Shown: positions 52,961 through 63,199, numbered from the stretch's first letter. The stretch is 64,000 bases of DNA from Lysobacter sp. Root494 (GCF_001427225.1 NZ_LMFH01000006.1:342910-406909), one strand, 5' to 3'. Numbers and translations: made by a program. Notes: generated from the sequence alone by a model not told the origin.

Positions 52961-54808
52961 TCAGGAGGCGCCAATCTCATGCATGGGCAGCGTGAGGCTC
53001 ATCCGCGTGCCCTTCCCGGGTGCCGTGTCGATATGCAGCGAGCCCCCCAGTTGCTGCGCGCGTTCGCGCATCGTGACCAGGCCGAGTCCCTGTATTTCGC
53101 CGGTGCGGAAGCCCTGGCCATCGTCGGTAACGGCCAGGTGCAGGTTTTCTCCAGCCGCGTCCGGTGCGAGCGTCAACGTCACGTGCCTCGCCTTCGAGTG
53201 GCGGAGGATGTTGGTGAGCGCTTCCTGTGCGATGCGGAAGCAGGCGAGTTCCACCGCCGGGTCCGGCCGCTCCGGCAACGGCTCCAGCCGCATCTCCAAT
53301 TGCGGGGTGCCGGAACGGAAGAGCGTGTCCGCCTGCCAGCGCAAGGCCGTCTCCAGGCCCAGCGTATCGAGCTGGGGCGGGCGCAGGAGCATCGAGAGAT
53401 TGCGCAACTTCGTGACGGTCTGGTCGGTGATCCCCACGATCTCGTCGAGGATTTCGCGCCGGCGATTCTGGTCGGATTCATCCTGCAGCGCCATCGCGCC
53501 AAGTTTGATCGCGGTGATCGCCTGGCCGATGTCGTCGTGGAGTTCGCGCGACAACGTACGGCGTTCGTTTTCCTGGATCGTGATCAGGCGGCCTGCCATC
53601 GCCTGCAGTTCCTCTCGCAGGCGGCGCTGCTCGTCGAGACTCGAGCTCACCTCTTCATAGGCGTGGTGCGCGCGGCTGGCGAGCTGGTTGAGCGCTTCGG
53701 CAAGCGGCGCGAGTTCGATGGGCAGGACTTCGGGCGAGGCGGGCAGGCCCTGGCTGTCCAGTGCAAAGCGCTGCATGCGATCCAGCAGGTCGCGAACGTA
53801 GACACCCAGCCGTTTCAGTTGCACGCCGGTGACGACCAGCACGCCGACCAGGACCAGTCCCAGCAACCCCAACGTCACGGCCATATTGTGGCGAGCGTCG
53901 GCATCCACGCGGCTCTCCGGCACCAAGACCAGCAGGCGCCAACCGTCGCGCAGCGGGGCCACCACGGCATACGCGTCGCCGCCATCGCGCAGTACGCCGG
54001 GCATTCGTTGCATCGCGGCACGGGGCGCGGATAGCAGCCGGCGCAGTGGGCGATCGCGCCCGCCGGCCTGCAGTGCGTCCAGGGAGCCATAGCGCAGCCC
54101 CGGCGTCGCATGCACCACGGTGTGGCTGCGGTCCACGAGGAGCATTTCGAAGTCCTGCGCCTGACCGGGCTCGCGCCGCAGCGCGGGAAAAGCATCGATG
54201 CGGATCGCACCGCAGATCACGCCGGCGAAGCGCTTGCCGGAGAAGAAGGGCACCGACAACGCGATCGAGGGGAGCTGGCTGACCACCCGGCCGCGGTACG
54301 CATCGGAAACATAGGGGAGACCCGTGCGCCTGGGCACGGTGTAGTACGAGCGATCCGCTACCGAGACGCCGGGCGCCTGTGGTGCAGCAGGCTCGGTAAG
54401 CACGAGGATGCCATCGTCATCGACCAGTGCGAGGGTGCTGAAGTCGGGGTAGTACCGGTGCACGCGCCGCATGTCCGCGGCCCACAACCCTTCGTCATCG
54501 ACGTTTCCGGTCGTGGTACGCCGCTCGGCCACCACCTGCAGTGCCGCGGTGTGCAGCTGGATGAAGGCATCTATTTCCCGGCTGTGTGCCCTCGCGGCGT
54601 CGGCCAGCCGTGTTGCGTATTGTTCGCGCGCGACTTCGCGGCTCTGCCACAGATGCAGGGCCGTGATCGACAGCACCGGAAGCACGACTGCGATGAACAG
54701 CAGCTTGGAGAAATCGGGCAGCAGGGCCCATCCACGAATCCGGGACCGCGCCACGTGCATGCGTGGGTTCGCCTGTCCATCGGCCTTCGGATCCCGCGTG
54801 CTCTCCAT
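52961..54808 (-). CDS. NarX-type sensor histidine kinase with periplasmic double-Cache-like domain
   Basis: A 615-residue membrane kinase. Helices at about 36-54 and 308-330 bracket a periplasmic sensor of the double-Cache type (LALVDDDGILVLTEP, ISDRSYY-like VADRSYYTVPR, DAYRGRVVSQLPSIALSVPF). A linker follows, then the HisKA_3 dimerisation segment with phospho-acceptor H424 in SRELHDDIGQAITAIKLG, and the ATPase with N-box EALTNILRHSKA, G-box DDGQGF and GLGLVTMRERAQQLGG. Kinases of this class usually pair with LuxR/NarL-type regulators, but none is adjacent. The nearest downstream regulator has a non-phosphorylatable receiver. Confidence 0.9.
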   Translation of the reverse strand: MESTRDPKADGQANPRMHVARSRIRGWALLPDFSKLLFIAVVLPVLSITALHLWQSREVAREQYATRLADAARAHSREIDAFIQLHTAALQVVAERRTTTGNVDDEGLWAADMRRVHRYYPDFSTLALVDDDGILVLTEPAAPQAPGVSVADRSYYTVPRRTGLPYVSDAYRGRVVSQLPSIALSVPFFSGKRFAGVICGAIRIDAFPALRREPGQAQDFEMLLVDRSHTVVHATPGLRYGSLDALQAGGRDRPLRRLLSAPRAAMQRMPGVLRDGGDAYAVVAPLRDGWRLLVLVPESRVDADARHNMAVTLGLLGLVLVGVLVVTGVQLKRLGVYVRDLLDRMQRFALDSQGLPASPEVLPIELAPLAEALNQLASRAHHAYEEVSSSLDEQRRLREELQAMAGRLITIQENERRTLSRELHDDIGQAITAIKLGAMALQDESDQNRRREILDEIVGITDQTVTKLRNLSMLLRPPQLDTLGLETALRWQADTLFRSGTPQLEMRLEPLPERPDPAVELACFRIAQEALTNILRHSKARHVTLTLAPDAAGENLHLAVTDDGQGFRTGEIQGLGLVTMRERAQQLGGSLHIDTAPGKGTRMSLTLPMHEIGAS

Positions 54809-54874
54809 CGCGCAACGCTAACCGCGGACATGGACCGCGGCAACCTCAACAAGGGATGCCACCACAGTCAGCAT

Positions 54875-54903
54875 GAAAAAAGCCGACGTACGCCGGCTTT
54901 TCA
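54875..54903. terminator. Bidirectional terminator
   Basis: AAAAAGCCG and CGGCTTTTT form a stem with an ACGTACGC loop; flanking A and T runs allow termination both ways. It separates the MCP-like gene (minus) from the histidine kinase gene. Confidence 0.85.
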
Positions 54904-54926
54904 CGGTCCTGAACAACCCGGATCAG

Positions 54927-56099
54927 TCAGAACAGCTCGACGCTGCCCGCATCCATCGACTGCTGCATCACCGGCTTGTGCGGCGGGCGCTCCCACTCGC
55001 CGCGCATCTGCGTGATGCGTTGGCCAAGCTGGGCCAGCGCATCCTGCAGTTCGGTCCCGCCTTGCCCGCCAGTGCGGTGCAGCAGGTCCTGCAGGGACGA
55101 AGCCTCGCGGTTGATCGCACTCAGGCGGTCCAGGTGCACGTTGGCCGCGCCGAGCGCCTGCGTGGCGATGTCCTCGAACTGCAGTGAGCGCACGGCTTCG
55201 GCAACGGAGGCATCGATCGCACGGTTGCACTCGGCGATTTCGCGCATGCCGTTGCCCAGCCCGCGATTGATGCCGTCGACGCGTTCCAGCATGGCCGCGG
55301 CTTCCGCACGCGCGCCGCGCGAGCGGTCGAGATCGCGCGACGCCATCTGGCTGACGGTGTCGCGCACGCGGGAGATCGAATCCTTCGAGCTGTGCGCCAG
55401 CTTGCGGATCTGTTCGTTGAAGGCGGTGGAGCGCTCGGAGAGGTTGCGAACCTCGTCCGCGACCACGGCGAAACCGCGGCCGGCTTCGCCGGCGCGCGCG
55501 GCTTCGATTGCGGCGTTCAGCGCGAGCAGGTTGGTCTGGTCGGCGATCGACTTGACGTCTTCCAGCAGCGCGAAGATGCCGTCCAGGTGCTCGGCCATCG
55601 CATCGATGTGCGTCACCGTCGTGCAGCTCTGGCCACTGACTTCCTCCAGCGCTTCGACCAGTTGCTCCATCTTCTGGCTCGCCTGCACGGCGAACTGGTG
55701 CACATCGGCACCGCCGCTGTGATCGCCGGCACGGCGATCGACGATGCGCGCGACCACGTCGTTCTGCTGGCGCGACTGGCGGTTGACGGCCTCGAAGCTG
55801 CCGCCGAGCTTGACCACGGAATCGCGGATCAGCTCGCGGGTGCGGTCGATCTCCAGGCGCGAACCCTGCACCTCGGCGTTGATGAACGAACGCAGTTCGC
55901 CAAGCACGCGGGTCTGTTCGCCCAGCGCCGCGGGATCGCCCCGGCGCACTGCCGTCCACGCAAAGCCCAGCCATGCCAGCGTCATGGCTACCAGGGTGCC
56001 CCACCGCACGGGCGCGGGCAGGGTGAACGCTTCTGCGCAGATCAGGGCCAGGGTCAGCGCCAGCGGCGCGGCGATGCGGATCAGTACACGCGAATCCAT
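54927..56099 (-). CDS. Small MCP-like transducer without ligand domain
   Basis: A 390-residue protein with two adjacent helices (about 7-27 and 33-52) and almost no periplasmic loop, followed by a coiled-coil signalling region. The hairpin tip of chemoreceptors is clear ([37 protein letters not shown] near 185-220). Beyond it lies LQFEDIATQ near 314-322, whose DxxxQ spacing resembles the CheZ phosphatase motif. The protein ends GSVELF, a tail shared with CheD here. ATG 56099 is chosen over TTG 56120. It is the last gene of the che block before a terminator. Confidence 0.85.
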   Translation of the reverse strand: MDSRVLIRIAAPLALTLALICAEAFTLPAPVRWGTLVAMTLAWLGFAWTAVRRGDPAALGEQTRVLGELRSFINAEVQGSRLEIDRTRELIRDSVVKLGGSFEAVNRQSRQQNDVVARIVDRRAGDHSGGADVHQFAVQASQKMEQLVEALEEVSGQSCTTVTHIDAMAEHLDGIFALLEDVKSIADQTNLLALNAAIEAARAGEAGRGFAVVADEVRNLSERSTAFNEQIRKLAHSSKDSISRVRDTVSQMASRDLDRSRGARAEAAAMLERVDGINRGLGNGMREIAECNRAIDASVAEAVRSLQFEDIATQALGAANVHLDRLSAINREASSLQDLLHRTGGQGGTELQDALAQLGQRITQMRGEWERPPHKPVMQQSMDAGSVELF

Positions 56100-56153
56100 C
56101 GTCAATCTCGAGGTGATCAATCACCCGTGATAACGGCCGAAACCGCGCGTGCT

Positions 56154-57203
56154 TTAGGCATTGCTGCCTGCCGCAAGCAGGCGATTGGCGATGTGTTCCA
56201 GCGGCAACACTTCTTCTGCCGCGCCGAGTGCGACTGCCGCGCCAGGCATTCCCCAGACGACGCTCGTCGCCTTGTCCTGCGCGAACGTGTGCGCCCCCGC
56301 CTTGCGCAACCCCAGCAGGCCACGCGCGCCGTCATCGCCCATGCCTGTCAGCAGCGCCGCACTGGCGTTCGCACCCGCATGGCGGGCCACGGATTCGAAC
56401 AGCACGTCCACGCTCGGGCGATGGCCCCGGACGGGATCCTCGTCACTCAGCTGCGCATGCCATCGCGCACCACTGCGGACGACCTTCAAATGCCGGCCAC
56501 CGGGAGCGACATAGGCGTGACCCACGAGCAGCGGCTGGTCTTCGCGCGCTTCCAGGACGGTCATTCGACTGTGTTTGTTCAACCGCTCGGCGAAGGGGCC
56601 ACTGAAAGCACCCGGGATGTGCTGGGTGATGACGGTGGCGGGTGCATCCGCGGGCATGTGCGCGAGCACTTCGCGTATCGCTTCCGTGCCACCGGCGGAT
56701 GCGCCGATCGCGATCAGGCGATCGGTCGTGCGATAGGCCACCGGCCCCGTGTACTCGCCGATGGGGGCCGGCGGAGATGGCCGGCGGCAAGCGACGCGGG
56801 CATGCGCAGCCTGCTTGACCTTGGCGATCAGCAGGGCCGCGTAGTCGCCCAGTCCGCGCGCGACATCGAGTTGCGGCTTGGCGACGAAATCCACCGCACC
56901 CAATGCGAGCGCGTCCAGCGTGACCTGCGCGCCGGCGACCGTCAGCGTGGAAACCATCACCACCGGGATGGGGCGCAGGCGCATGAGATTGCTGAGGAAG
57001 GTGAGCCCGTCCATCCGTGGCATTTCGACGTCGAGCGTGAGCACGTCCGGCGACAGCTGCTTGATGCGATCGCGTGCGATGAACGGATCGGATGCGGTCC
57101 CGACCACCTCGATGCCCGGATCGGCATCGAGGATTTCGGTCATCAGTTTCCGGATCAGGGCCGAGTCGTCGACCACCAGCACGCGCACGGGTTTGCCAGC
57201 CAT
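56154..57203 (-). CDS. cheB: Chemotaxis methylesterase/glutamine deamidase CheB
   Basis: A 349-residue response regulator that demethylates receptors. The receiver has [14 protein letters not shown] and phosphoacceptor in [12 protein letters not shown] near 57. The catalytic triad is visible: Ser in [10 protein letters not shown], His in [11 protein letters not shown] and Asp in [12 protein letters not shown]. It follows cheD with a 3-bp gap, placing the three adaptation genes cheR, cheD and cheB in order. Confidence 0.95.
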   Translation of the reverse strand: MAGKPVRVLVVDDSALIRKLMTEILDADPGIEVVGTASDPFIARDRIKQLSPDVLTLDVEMPRMDGLTFLSNLMRLRPIPVVMVSTLTVAGAQVTLDALALGAVDFVAKPQLDVARGLGDYAALLIAKVKQAAHARVACRRPSPPAPIGEYTGPVAYRTTDRLIAIGASAGGTEAIREVLAHMPADAPATVITQHIPGAFSGPFAERLNKHSRMTVLEAREDQPLLVGHAYVAPGGRHLKVVRSGARWHAQLSDEDPVRGHRPSVDVLFESVARHAGANASAALLTGMGDDGARGLLGLRKAGAHTFAQDKATSVVWGMPGAAVALGAAEEVLPLEHIANRLLAAGSNA

Positions 57204-57206
57204 GGA

Positions 57207-57800
57207 TCAGAACAGCTCCACGCCGCCGCTGGCCGGAGCGCGGTTGAGGCGGCCGTACAACGCGCGTTCGGCATCGAGGATGCCATCGTCGCGCGTGGAC
57301 GGAAGCCGCTTCACCAGCGTGCGTCCGGTCTGCGGAAAGAAGCCGACCTTGCGCGCATGCACGTCGCCGAGATCCTGGGCGCGAACGGGAATATTCTCCG
57401 CCCCCAGGTACTCGAGGACGAATCGTGCGTTGCGCGTGCCGATCGGATCGCTGTAGAAGCCGCTGAGCACGTTGCCGCCCCCGAACACCTTGGCCTGGAT
57501 CCGGTTCCGGCGCGCACCGCGCTTGAGCAGGTCGTTGATCAGCAGCTCCATTGCGTTCATGCCGTAGCGTGCGCAGCTCGAGTCGTTGCCGTCGCCGGGC
57601 AGCATGAAGTGGTTCATTCCGCCGATGCCGAGCGTGGCGTCGTACAGGCAGGCGGCAACGCAGGAGCCCAGCAATGTCACCAGCGCTATCGGCCGGTCGG
57701 TCGCGACATAGTCGGCAGGCAGCAGGCGGATCGCTTCGGTCTGCAGCGCGGAATCGTAGTAGATGCCTTCGGGCGCGGGCTGTCGTCTAGCCGGGAGCAT
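57207..57800 (-). CDS. cheD: Chemoreceptor glutamine deamidase CheD
   Basis: A 197-residue CheD. Thr, Cys and His of its active site appear in VTLLGSCVAACLYD and GGMNHFMLPG near residues 42-68. KVFGGGNVL and the C-terminal region are typical. The C-terminus carries an extra tail ending GGVELF. CheD deamidates receptor glutamines and may interact with CheB, which is downstream. Confidence 0.93.
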   Translation of the reverse strand: MLPARRQPAPEGIYYDSALQTEAIRLLPADYVATDRPIALVTLLGSCVAACLYDATLGIGGMNHFMLPGDGNDSSCARYGMNAMELLINDLLKRGARRNRIQAKVFGGGNVLSGFYSDPIGTRNARFVLEYLGAENIPVRAQDLGDVHARKVGFFPQTGRTLVKRLPSTRDDGILDAERALYGRLNRAPASGGVELF

Positions 57801-57881
57801 GGGCGCCGTTTTCCTTCGTGACGCGCACGCTGATTCGGGTAGGCGCCAGGCCGGAAACGGGTTGACGTGTCGCTCCCGTCT

Positions 57882-58766
57882 TCATCGATCACCTCCATTC
57901 GTGGACGCGCGATAGACCGTGCGGCCGCACGGCGAGACCAGATCAGCTGCGTGGTGGAAGCTCTCCGAGTGGCCCGCGTAGAGCCGCCCCTCCGGCTCCA
58001 GGACGGGAACGATGCGCTGCAGCACCTTGTACTGGGTGGCCTTGTCGAAATAGATCATCACGTTGCGACAGAAGACGGCCGTGTAGCGGCTGCGAAGGCC
58101 GTAATCCGCATCCAGCAGGTTCAACGGCCGGAATTCGATCAGGGCCTGCAGCTCTGGACGCACGCGGCACTGGCCGGCATTGGGTCCGCTGCCACGCAGG
58201 AAGAAGCGCCGCTTGCGCGGCATGTCCAATCCGTCGATCCGTTCGATCGGATACACGCCGCGTGCGGCGGCCTGCAACACGCTGGTGTCGATGTCGGTGG
58301 CGAGGATGCGCACCGGCGGGGTGAACGTGTCGAACGTCTCGCAGGCGGTGATGGCGAGCGAATAGGGTTCCTCTCCGGTTGACGCCGCGCAGCACCAGAT
58401 CAGCATGGGCGAGGCATCGCGGCGCCGTTGCTGCTGCACGTGGCGTAGCTGCTCCGACAATGCGGCGAAGTGGTAGTCCTCGCGAAAGAACGAGGTGAGG
58501 TTGGTCGTCAGCGCATTCACGAAGGCCTGCGCTTCGGCGGCCGGATCGTTTTCCACGTAGTCCAGGTAATCGCTGAAGCGTTCCAGCTCCAGCGCGCGCA
58601 GGCGGCGCACGAGACGGCCGTAGACCATGTCGCGCTTGTGCGGCTGCAGCTGGATGCCCGCGTGCGCATGGATGAGCTTGCAGACGCGGCGGAAGTCGCG
58701 ATCTTCGAAGACGAAGGCGCGTTCGAGCGCCGACGTCGCTGCCATGGCTGGCGATGGCTCAGCCAT
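57882..58766 (-). CDS. cheR: Chemotaxis protein methyltransferase CheR
   Basis: A 294-residue SAM-dependent enzyme that methylates receptor glutamates. The N-terminal four-helix domain (about 20-90) includes TNLTSFFREDYHF, followed by the SAM site CAASTGEEPYSLAI, ATDIDTSVLQAA and VFCRNVMIYFD. Starts at 58766 and 58745 are equally possible. A large MCP ending in a CheR-binding pentapeptide lies just upstream. Confidence 0.95.
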   Translation of the reverse strand: MAEPSPAMAATSALERAFVFEDRDFRRVCKLIHAHAGIQLQPHKRDMVYGRLVRRLRALELERFSDYLDYVENDPAAEAQAFVNALTTNLTSFFREDYHFAALSEQLRHVQQQRRRDASPMLIWCCAASTGEEPYSLAITACETFDTFTPPVRILATDIDTSVLQAAARGVYPIERIDGLDMPRKRRFFLRGSGPNAGQCRVRPELQALIEFRPLNLLDADYGLRSRYTAVFCRNVMIYFDKATQYKVLQRIVPVLEPEGRLYAGHSESFHHAADLVSPCGRTVYRASTNGGDR

Positions 58767-58913
58767 GGCGATTGCCCTCGGCGCGGAAATGCACGCGCGC
58801 TTCCTGTGGAGGCGCGTCGTGCATGGGCGAATGGAAGGAGTACGGGATCACGTCTTCTCGATGCCGGGCGCAGGGGAGAGGGCAGGCTGGCGGCCAAGCC
58901 GCCAGGGCGTGAC

Positions 58914-61592
58914 TCAGAACTCCTGCCAGTGCGCGTCGCCGCCTGCTGCCACCGCCATCCCGGCGGCAGGACGCAGCGCGCGCGGCTGGCGGCCGCGCGC
59001 GACGGCGGGCTTGCGTACGGATGGCGCCGCAGTGCTTGCCGCAGGTGCGTGCACCGCAGTCACTGGCCTGGCTTCGCGGCCTTCGTCTCCCAGGCGGAAC
59101 ACGGCGACCGTCTGCGCGAGCTGCTCCGACTGCTGTTCCAGGCTGCGTGCCGCGGCCGAGGCTTCCTCCACCATCGCCGCGTTCTGTTGCGTGCCTTCAT
59201 CCATCTGGGTGATGGCCTGGTTGACCTGCTCGATGCCGGTGCTCTGTTCCTGCGATGCAGCCGAGATGTCCGCGATGATGTCGGTGACGCGCTTGATGCT
59301 GGTGACGATCTCGCCCATCGTGCGGCCGGCCTGGTCGACGAGCACGTTGCCCTGTTCGACCTTGTCCACCGACTCGGTGATCAGCTGCTTGATCTCCTTG
59401 GCCGCGCCGGCCGAACGCTGCGCCAGCGAGCGCACTTCGGACGCGACCACGGCGAAGCCGCGGCCCTGTTCGCCGGCACGCGCGGCTTCCACCGCGGCGT
59501 TGAGTGCAAGGATGTTGGTCTGGAAGGCGATGCCGTCGATCACGCTGATGATGTCGGCGACCTTGCGCGAGGATTCGTGGATCGCGGTCATGGTCTGCAC
59601 GACCTTGCCGACCACTTCACCGCCTTGCGTCGCGACGTCGACCGCGCCGATCGCCAGCTGGTTGGCCTGGCGGGCGTTGTCGGCGTTCTGCTTCACGGTG
59701 GAAGTGAGTTCTTCCATCGACGAAGCGGTTTCTTCCAGCGAGGCAGCCTGCTGTTCGGTGCGCTGCGACAGGTCGTTGTTGCCCGAAGCAATCTCGCCCG
59801 CGGCGGTGCTGATGGCGTCGCTGCCCGAGCGGATCTGGCCCACGACCTGCGCAAGCTGGCGCACGGTGTCGTTGGCGTCGCCGGCGAGCTGTCCGAAGCG
59901 GCCGGGGAGGTTGGCGTCGGCCTCGCGCGTCAGGTCACCCTGCGCTACGGACGACAGCAGCGTGCCCACTTCGCCGAGCCCGCGATCGGCGCTGGCCATC
60001 AATGTGTTGAGGCCTTCGATCATCTCGCGGTACACGAACTCGAAGCGCTGCGCGTCGCCGCGATGGCTGAAGTCGCCGGCGCAGGCGGCATCCACAAGCC
60101 CCTTGATCTCGTCGTTGATCGATTGCATGCCGGACTTGACTGCATCCACGGCCGCGGTGATCTGCGCCTTCTTGCCAGGCATGCGTTCGATGTCGCCGGA
60201 CAGGTCGCCGTGGGCATAGGCGCTCACGACCTCGATCACGCGCATCTTCACCGAGATGTGAGAAGCCACGAGCATGTTGATCTCGTCCGCCATGGAACCG
60301 AACGAACCCGGGAACGCGGTGCTGTCCAGGCGCTCGTCGATTTCGCCCTTCTGGTGCGCTTCGAAAAGTTCGCTCTGCGCTCCGGCAAAGCTGCGCAGGG
60401 TGCCCACCGCGCGCCCCAGGCTGCGCGAGATCTCACGCAGTTCGTCCTCGGTGTCGACGCGGATGGCCTCCGGGAACTGACCGCGCCCCAACTGCGCGGC
60501 GGCATCTTCGATGCGCTGCAGCGCGGTCCGCGTGCCCCGGGTAAAGCCGACGAAAAGATAGGCCGACACCAGCAGTGCAAGGCCAACCGCCAGCGAGGTG
60601 ATCAGCGCGCGACGTTGCAGGCGTGCGACCTCCGCGTCCGCGGCCATGGCCAGCGAGCGATTGGAGGCCATCAATGCCGCGGCGAATGCAAGGCGCGTCG
60701 CCTCGGCCCGGGCGGACATCACCTTGACGGGCAGCGTGGGCGTTTCGGCATCGAGGACGTGCTTCTGGATGAGTTCGTTCTGCCTGGTCATCGCATCGAG
60801 CGCGTAGCGCATGGGCTTGCCGACGCTCTGCGCGAGCGCGGGCATGTCCGCTTCGGCTTTCTTGATCTCCGCTTCGATGCGGCTGCGCACGAACTGCTGC
60901 ATGCTCCTGGACACCGCGAGGCCGGTGCGGTCGTCCACCCAGATCGCGCCTTCGCCGAGCACGCGGATGCCGACCAGGCCCTGCTGCGACACCGATTCGC
61001 CGAGCATCGGCACCCACTCGGAAGCGGCGCGACCGGTGTAGAACACGCTGGGCGCGGATGCCAGGTCGAGGCCGGTGTGCTGGTAGACCGCGGCCATCAG
61101 GTCGTTGAGCTTTGCGATCGCAGCGGCGTGGTCGGCGATAGCCGCCGCCGCATCCGTGTGGTCGCCCAGTGCCTTCTCCCAGGCGCCGCGGGCGGCCTGC
61201 AACGGCACCTGCAGCGGTGCTTCAGGCACTACCTTCCGATACCAGGCGCCCAGTGCATCGATCGCCTCCGATGCGGAAGCCGCCGAACGGGCGAGCGATG
61301 GCGCGGATACGTTTTCCTTGGCCATCTGGCGCACCACGAGTTGCTCGTGTTCCTGCATGGCGAGCATGGCGCGGTGCAACTGCGCGAGGCCGCCGGTCGC
61401 GGAAAGTTGCGCCCTGACATCGGCGATCTCGGTATTCGCGCGCACCACCACCATGCCGGTCAGCACCGCGCAGGTGAGCGTGAACGAGGCGCCGATCAGC
61501 AATGCTTTCTGTCCGAAACGGAATCGCGCCATCAGCGCGATGGACGGCGCGAGCAGGCGATCCAGCAGGGAAGATGTGGAACGGACGGACAT
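58914..61592 (-). CDS. Methyl-accepting chemotaxis protein with CheR/CheB-binding pentapeptide
   Basis: An 892-residue receptor. The first helix is about 32-51, a helical periplasmic domain covers about 52-328 and the second helix is about 330-350. HAMP-type segments follow to about 600. The signalling hairpin includes [20 protein letters not shown] near 697-716. The protein ends HWQEF after a long flexible linker, matching the NWETF-type pentapeptide that docks CheR and CheB, whose genes follow. The ligand is unknown. Confidence 0.93.
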   Translation of the reverse strand: MSVRSTSSLLDRLLAPSIALMARFRFGQKALLIGASFTLTCAVLTGMVVVRANTEIADVRAQLSATGGLAQLHRAMLAMQEHEQLVVRQMAKENVSAPSLARSAASASEAIDALGAWYRKVVPEAPLQVPLQAARGAWEKALGDHTDAAAAIADHAAAIAKLNDLMAAVYQHTGLDLASAPSVFYTGRAASEWVPMLGESVSQQGLVGIRVLGEGAIWVDDRTGLAVSRSMQQFVRSRIEAEIKKAEADMPALAQSVGKPMRYALDAMTRQNELIQKHVLDAETPTLPVKVMSARAEATRLAFAAALMASNRSLAMAADAEVARLQRRALITSLAVGLALLVSAYLFVGFTRGTRTALQRIEDAAAQLGRGQFPEAIRVDTEDELREISRSLGRAVGTLRSFAGAQSELFEAHQKGEIDERLDSTAFPGSFGSMADEINMLVASHISVKMRVIEVVSAYAHGDLSGDIERMPGKKAQITAAVDAVKSGMQSINDEIKGLVDAACAGDFSHRGDAQRFEFVYREMIEGLNTLMASADRGLGEVGTLLSSVAQGDLTREADANLPGRFGQLAGDANDTVRQLAQVVGQIRSGSDAISTAAGEIASGNNDLSQRTEQQAASLEETASSMEELTSTVKQNADNARQANQLAIGAVDVATQGGEVVGKVVQTMTAIHESSRKVADIISVIDGIAFQTNILALNAAVEAARAGEQGRGFAVVASEVRSLAQRSAGAAKEIKQLITESVDKVEQGNVLVDQAGRTMGEIVTSIKRVTDIIADISAASQEQSTGIEQVNQAITQMDEGTQQNAAMVEEASAAARSLEQQSEQLAQTVAVFRLGDEGREARPVTAVHAPAASTAAPSVRKPAVARGRQPRALRPAAGMAVAAGGDAHWQEF

Positions 61593-61749
61593 GGTGGCCT
61601 CGGGTGACGAACAGACCCGCTATGGGTCGACACACCCGAAATCGGCGCGAAGCATGGAAACTTTAGCCACCGATGGAATCCGCCGGCCCTAAAGAATTCG
61701 CGAACGCGGCCGATCCCGGGGCTTTCCCAACCCTGGAGTAGTTCCGGCC

Positions 61750-62061
61750 ATGCGTCGTCCCCTATCCCTCACCCTTGCCGCGACCTTCGTCCTGGCTGTC
61801 GCGCTGCCGGCCCACGCCGAGCTCAAGCCGGTCAAGCGCGTTGATCCGGTGTATCCGCCCGAAGCCGCGCGTGCCGGCACCAGCGGCTTCGTCGAAGTGG
61901 AGTACACCGTCGATGCCAGCGGCAAGGTATCCAGCGTGTCCGTGGTGAACGCCAAGCCGGCGCGCACCTTCGAAAGCGCCGCCGTGAAGGCCGTGAAGCA
62001 GTGGGAGTTCGCCGCCGGTTCCGATGGCCGCGGCAAGGTCCGCCTGGATTTCGCGCTGTAA
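61750..62061 (+). CDS. Secreted TonB C-terminal-domain protein, copy 1
   Basis: A 103-residue protein: signal peptide (about 1-23, AHAEL) directly followed by a TonB C-terminal domain (VDPVYPPEAARAGTSGFVEVEYTVDASG, read in parts: DPVYPPEAARAG, VEYTVDASGKVSSVSVV). It has no membrane anchor and no proline-rich spacer, so it cannot energise receptors like classical TonB. A close paralogue follows 150 bp downstream. Confidence 0.85.
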   Translation: MRRPLSLTLAATFVLAVALPAHAELKPVKRVDPVYPPEAARAGTSGFVEVEYTVDASGKVSSVSVVNAKPARTFESAAVKAVKQWEFAAGSDGRGKVRLDFAL

Positions 62062-62080
62062 TCCCTGCTGCGCAGGTGCA

Positions 62081-62112
62081 GACAAGGCGCGCCGGACAGG
62101 CGCGCCGTTGTC
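62081..62112 (+). terminator. Hairpin after TonB-domain copy 1
   Basis: GACAAGGCGCGCC pairs with GGCGCGCCGTTGTC (one bulge). There is no T-run, so it may act as a processing or attenuating hairpin rather than a full terminator. Confidence 0.5.
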
Positions 62113-62214
62113 GCCGGGAAACACGGGCGTGCTCAAGATTCCGTGCGAACGGCCGATTCCTACTGGTGACGTCCGCTTGTCCCCGGGCGTCAACTCGCCC
62201 AGGAGGTCTCACCC

Positions 62215-62526
62215 ATGCGTCATTCCGTTCTTCTGACAGTCGCTACGGCGCTGGCGCTGGTGCTCGCTGCACCCGCCCGTGCCGAGCTCACCCCGACCAA
62301 GCGTGTCGAACCGACCTATCCACCGGAGGCTGCCAGGTCCGGAACGGTCGGCTACGTCGAACTTGAATTCACCGTCGATGCCTCCGGCAAGGTCGCGTCC
62401 GTGTCGGTCGTCAACGCAAAGCCTGCGCGCACGTTCGAAGGCGCGGCCGTGAAAGCGCTCAAGCAGTGGCAGTTCGCCCCGGGTGGCGATGGCCGCGGCA
62501 AGGTGCGCCTCGACTTCAAGCTCTGA
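62215..62526 (+). CDS. Secreted TonB C-terminal-domain protein, copy 2
   Basis: A second 103-residue protein with the same architecture as the preceding one and about three-quarters identical in the domain (TYPPEAARSGTVGYVELEFT; ASVSVVNAKPARTFEGAAVKAL). Signal peptide about 1-23 (ARAEL). Both end in GRGKVRLDF followed by two residues. It appears to be a recent tandem duplicate with its own upstream region (AGGAGG before the ATG). Confidence 0.85.
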   Translation: MRHSVLLTVATALALVLAAPARAELTPTKRVEPTYPPEAARSGTVGYVELEFTVDASGKVASVSVVNAKPARTFEGAAVKALKQWQFAPGGDGRGKVRLDFKL

Positions 62527-62595
62527 GCCGTTCTTCGCCAGCTGGTTTCAAGTCGCGCTGTTCGCCAGCGCTGCTCCCATCGCAATAGACGGAGC

Positions 62596-62625
62596 AAACA
62601 GGGCCCGCTTTCGCGAGCCCTGTTT
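62596..62625. terminator. Terminator after TonB-domain copy 2
   Basis: AAACAGGGC/GCCCTGTTT stem around a CGCTTTCGCGA loop, ending in TTT. It lies between convergent genes and may serve both. Confidence 0.75.
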
Positions 62626-62659
62626 CCGTGCCGGGAACTTCCCGGCCTGGGCACCGGAA

Positions 62660-63022
62660 TCATCGGGCGGGCGAGCCTACCTTCAGCTCGGATTTCACGT
62701 CCGTCACGCCCTTGATGCCCTTGGCGACGCTGACCGCCTTGTCGGCTTCGGCCTTCGTTTTCACCGTGCCGGTCAGCGTGACCACGCCGTTCTTCGTGTC
62801 CACGTCGATGGCGCTTCCGGGTACGTCTTCGGTCACCAGAAGATCCGCCTTTACCTTGGTGGTAATCCAGGTGTCGCCCATCTGCTCGCTCGCATCCGCC
62901 GTGGTCCGCGCGGTGGCGCCTTTTTCCTCTTCCGGCTCCTGTTGCGCATCCTGCGCGTGGGCAGGCAACACGAGCGTCGCCAGCGTGAGCGCCGTGGCCA
63001 TTGCTGCATTCCTGACGTTCAT
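62660..63022 (-). CDS. Periplasmic BON-domain protein
   Basis: A 120-residue OsmY-like protein: signal peptide (about 1-23, AHAQD), an acidic linker, then one BON domain (TWITTKVKADLLVTEDVPG, GVVTLTGTVKTKAEADKAV). BON domains bind membranes or envelope components and are often stress-induced. It is transcribed away from the VOC gene's likely cassette and is convergent with the TonB-domain pair. Confidence 0.85.
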   Translation of the reverse strand: MNVRNAAMATALTLATLVLPAHAQDAQQEPEEEKGATARTTADASEQMGDTWITTKVKADLLVTEDVPGSAIDVDTKNGVVTLTGTVKTKAEADKAVSVAKGIKGVTDVKSELKVGSPAR

Positions 63023-63076
63023 GGTTCACCTCCGTGCGTGCCGCATCGACACGGCTCCGGAACCTACGTACGGGCT

Positions 63077-63192
63077 GGCTAACACGAAGTGAAAAATCCA
63101 GGCGTGCCCGTTCACGATGCGCACGGCGGCCGCTTCAGGCTGTTCGGTTTCCGCTCGAGTTCCGGATGTCGGGCGACAAACGCGTGTTAGGC
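63077..63192 (-). other. attC-like site after the VOC gene
   Basis: On the minus strand GCCTAAC (63192-63186), which fits the RYYYAAC core, begins eight bases after the VOC stop, and GTTAGCC (63083-63077), one base off GTTRRRY, closes the element. The outer ends CTAACACG and CGTGTTAG pair. Length 116 bp fits integron attC sites. The inner pairing is weak, so this is a candidate only. Confidence 0.4.
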
Positions 63193-63199
63193 GGCTGCT

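Noticed and set aside
55392..57821. An 809-residue plus-strand frame opposite the small MCP, cheB and cheD
   Set aside because: It is a shadow of three well-supported chemotaxis genes.
58470..61607. A 1045-residue open frame on the plus strand
   Set aside because: It is the antisense shadow of the MCP and CheR genes, whose protein motifs are unmistakable. High G+C makes such shadows common.
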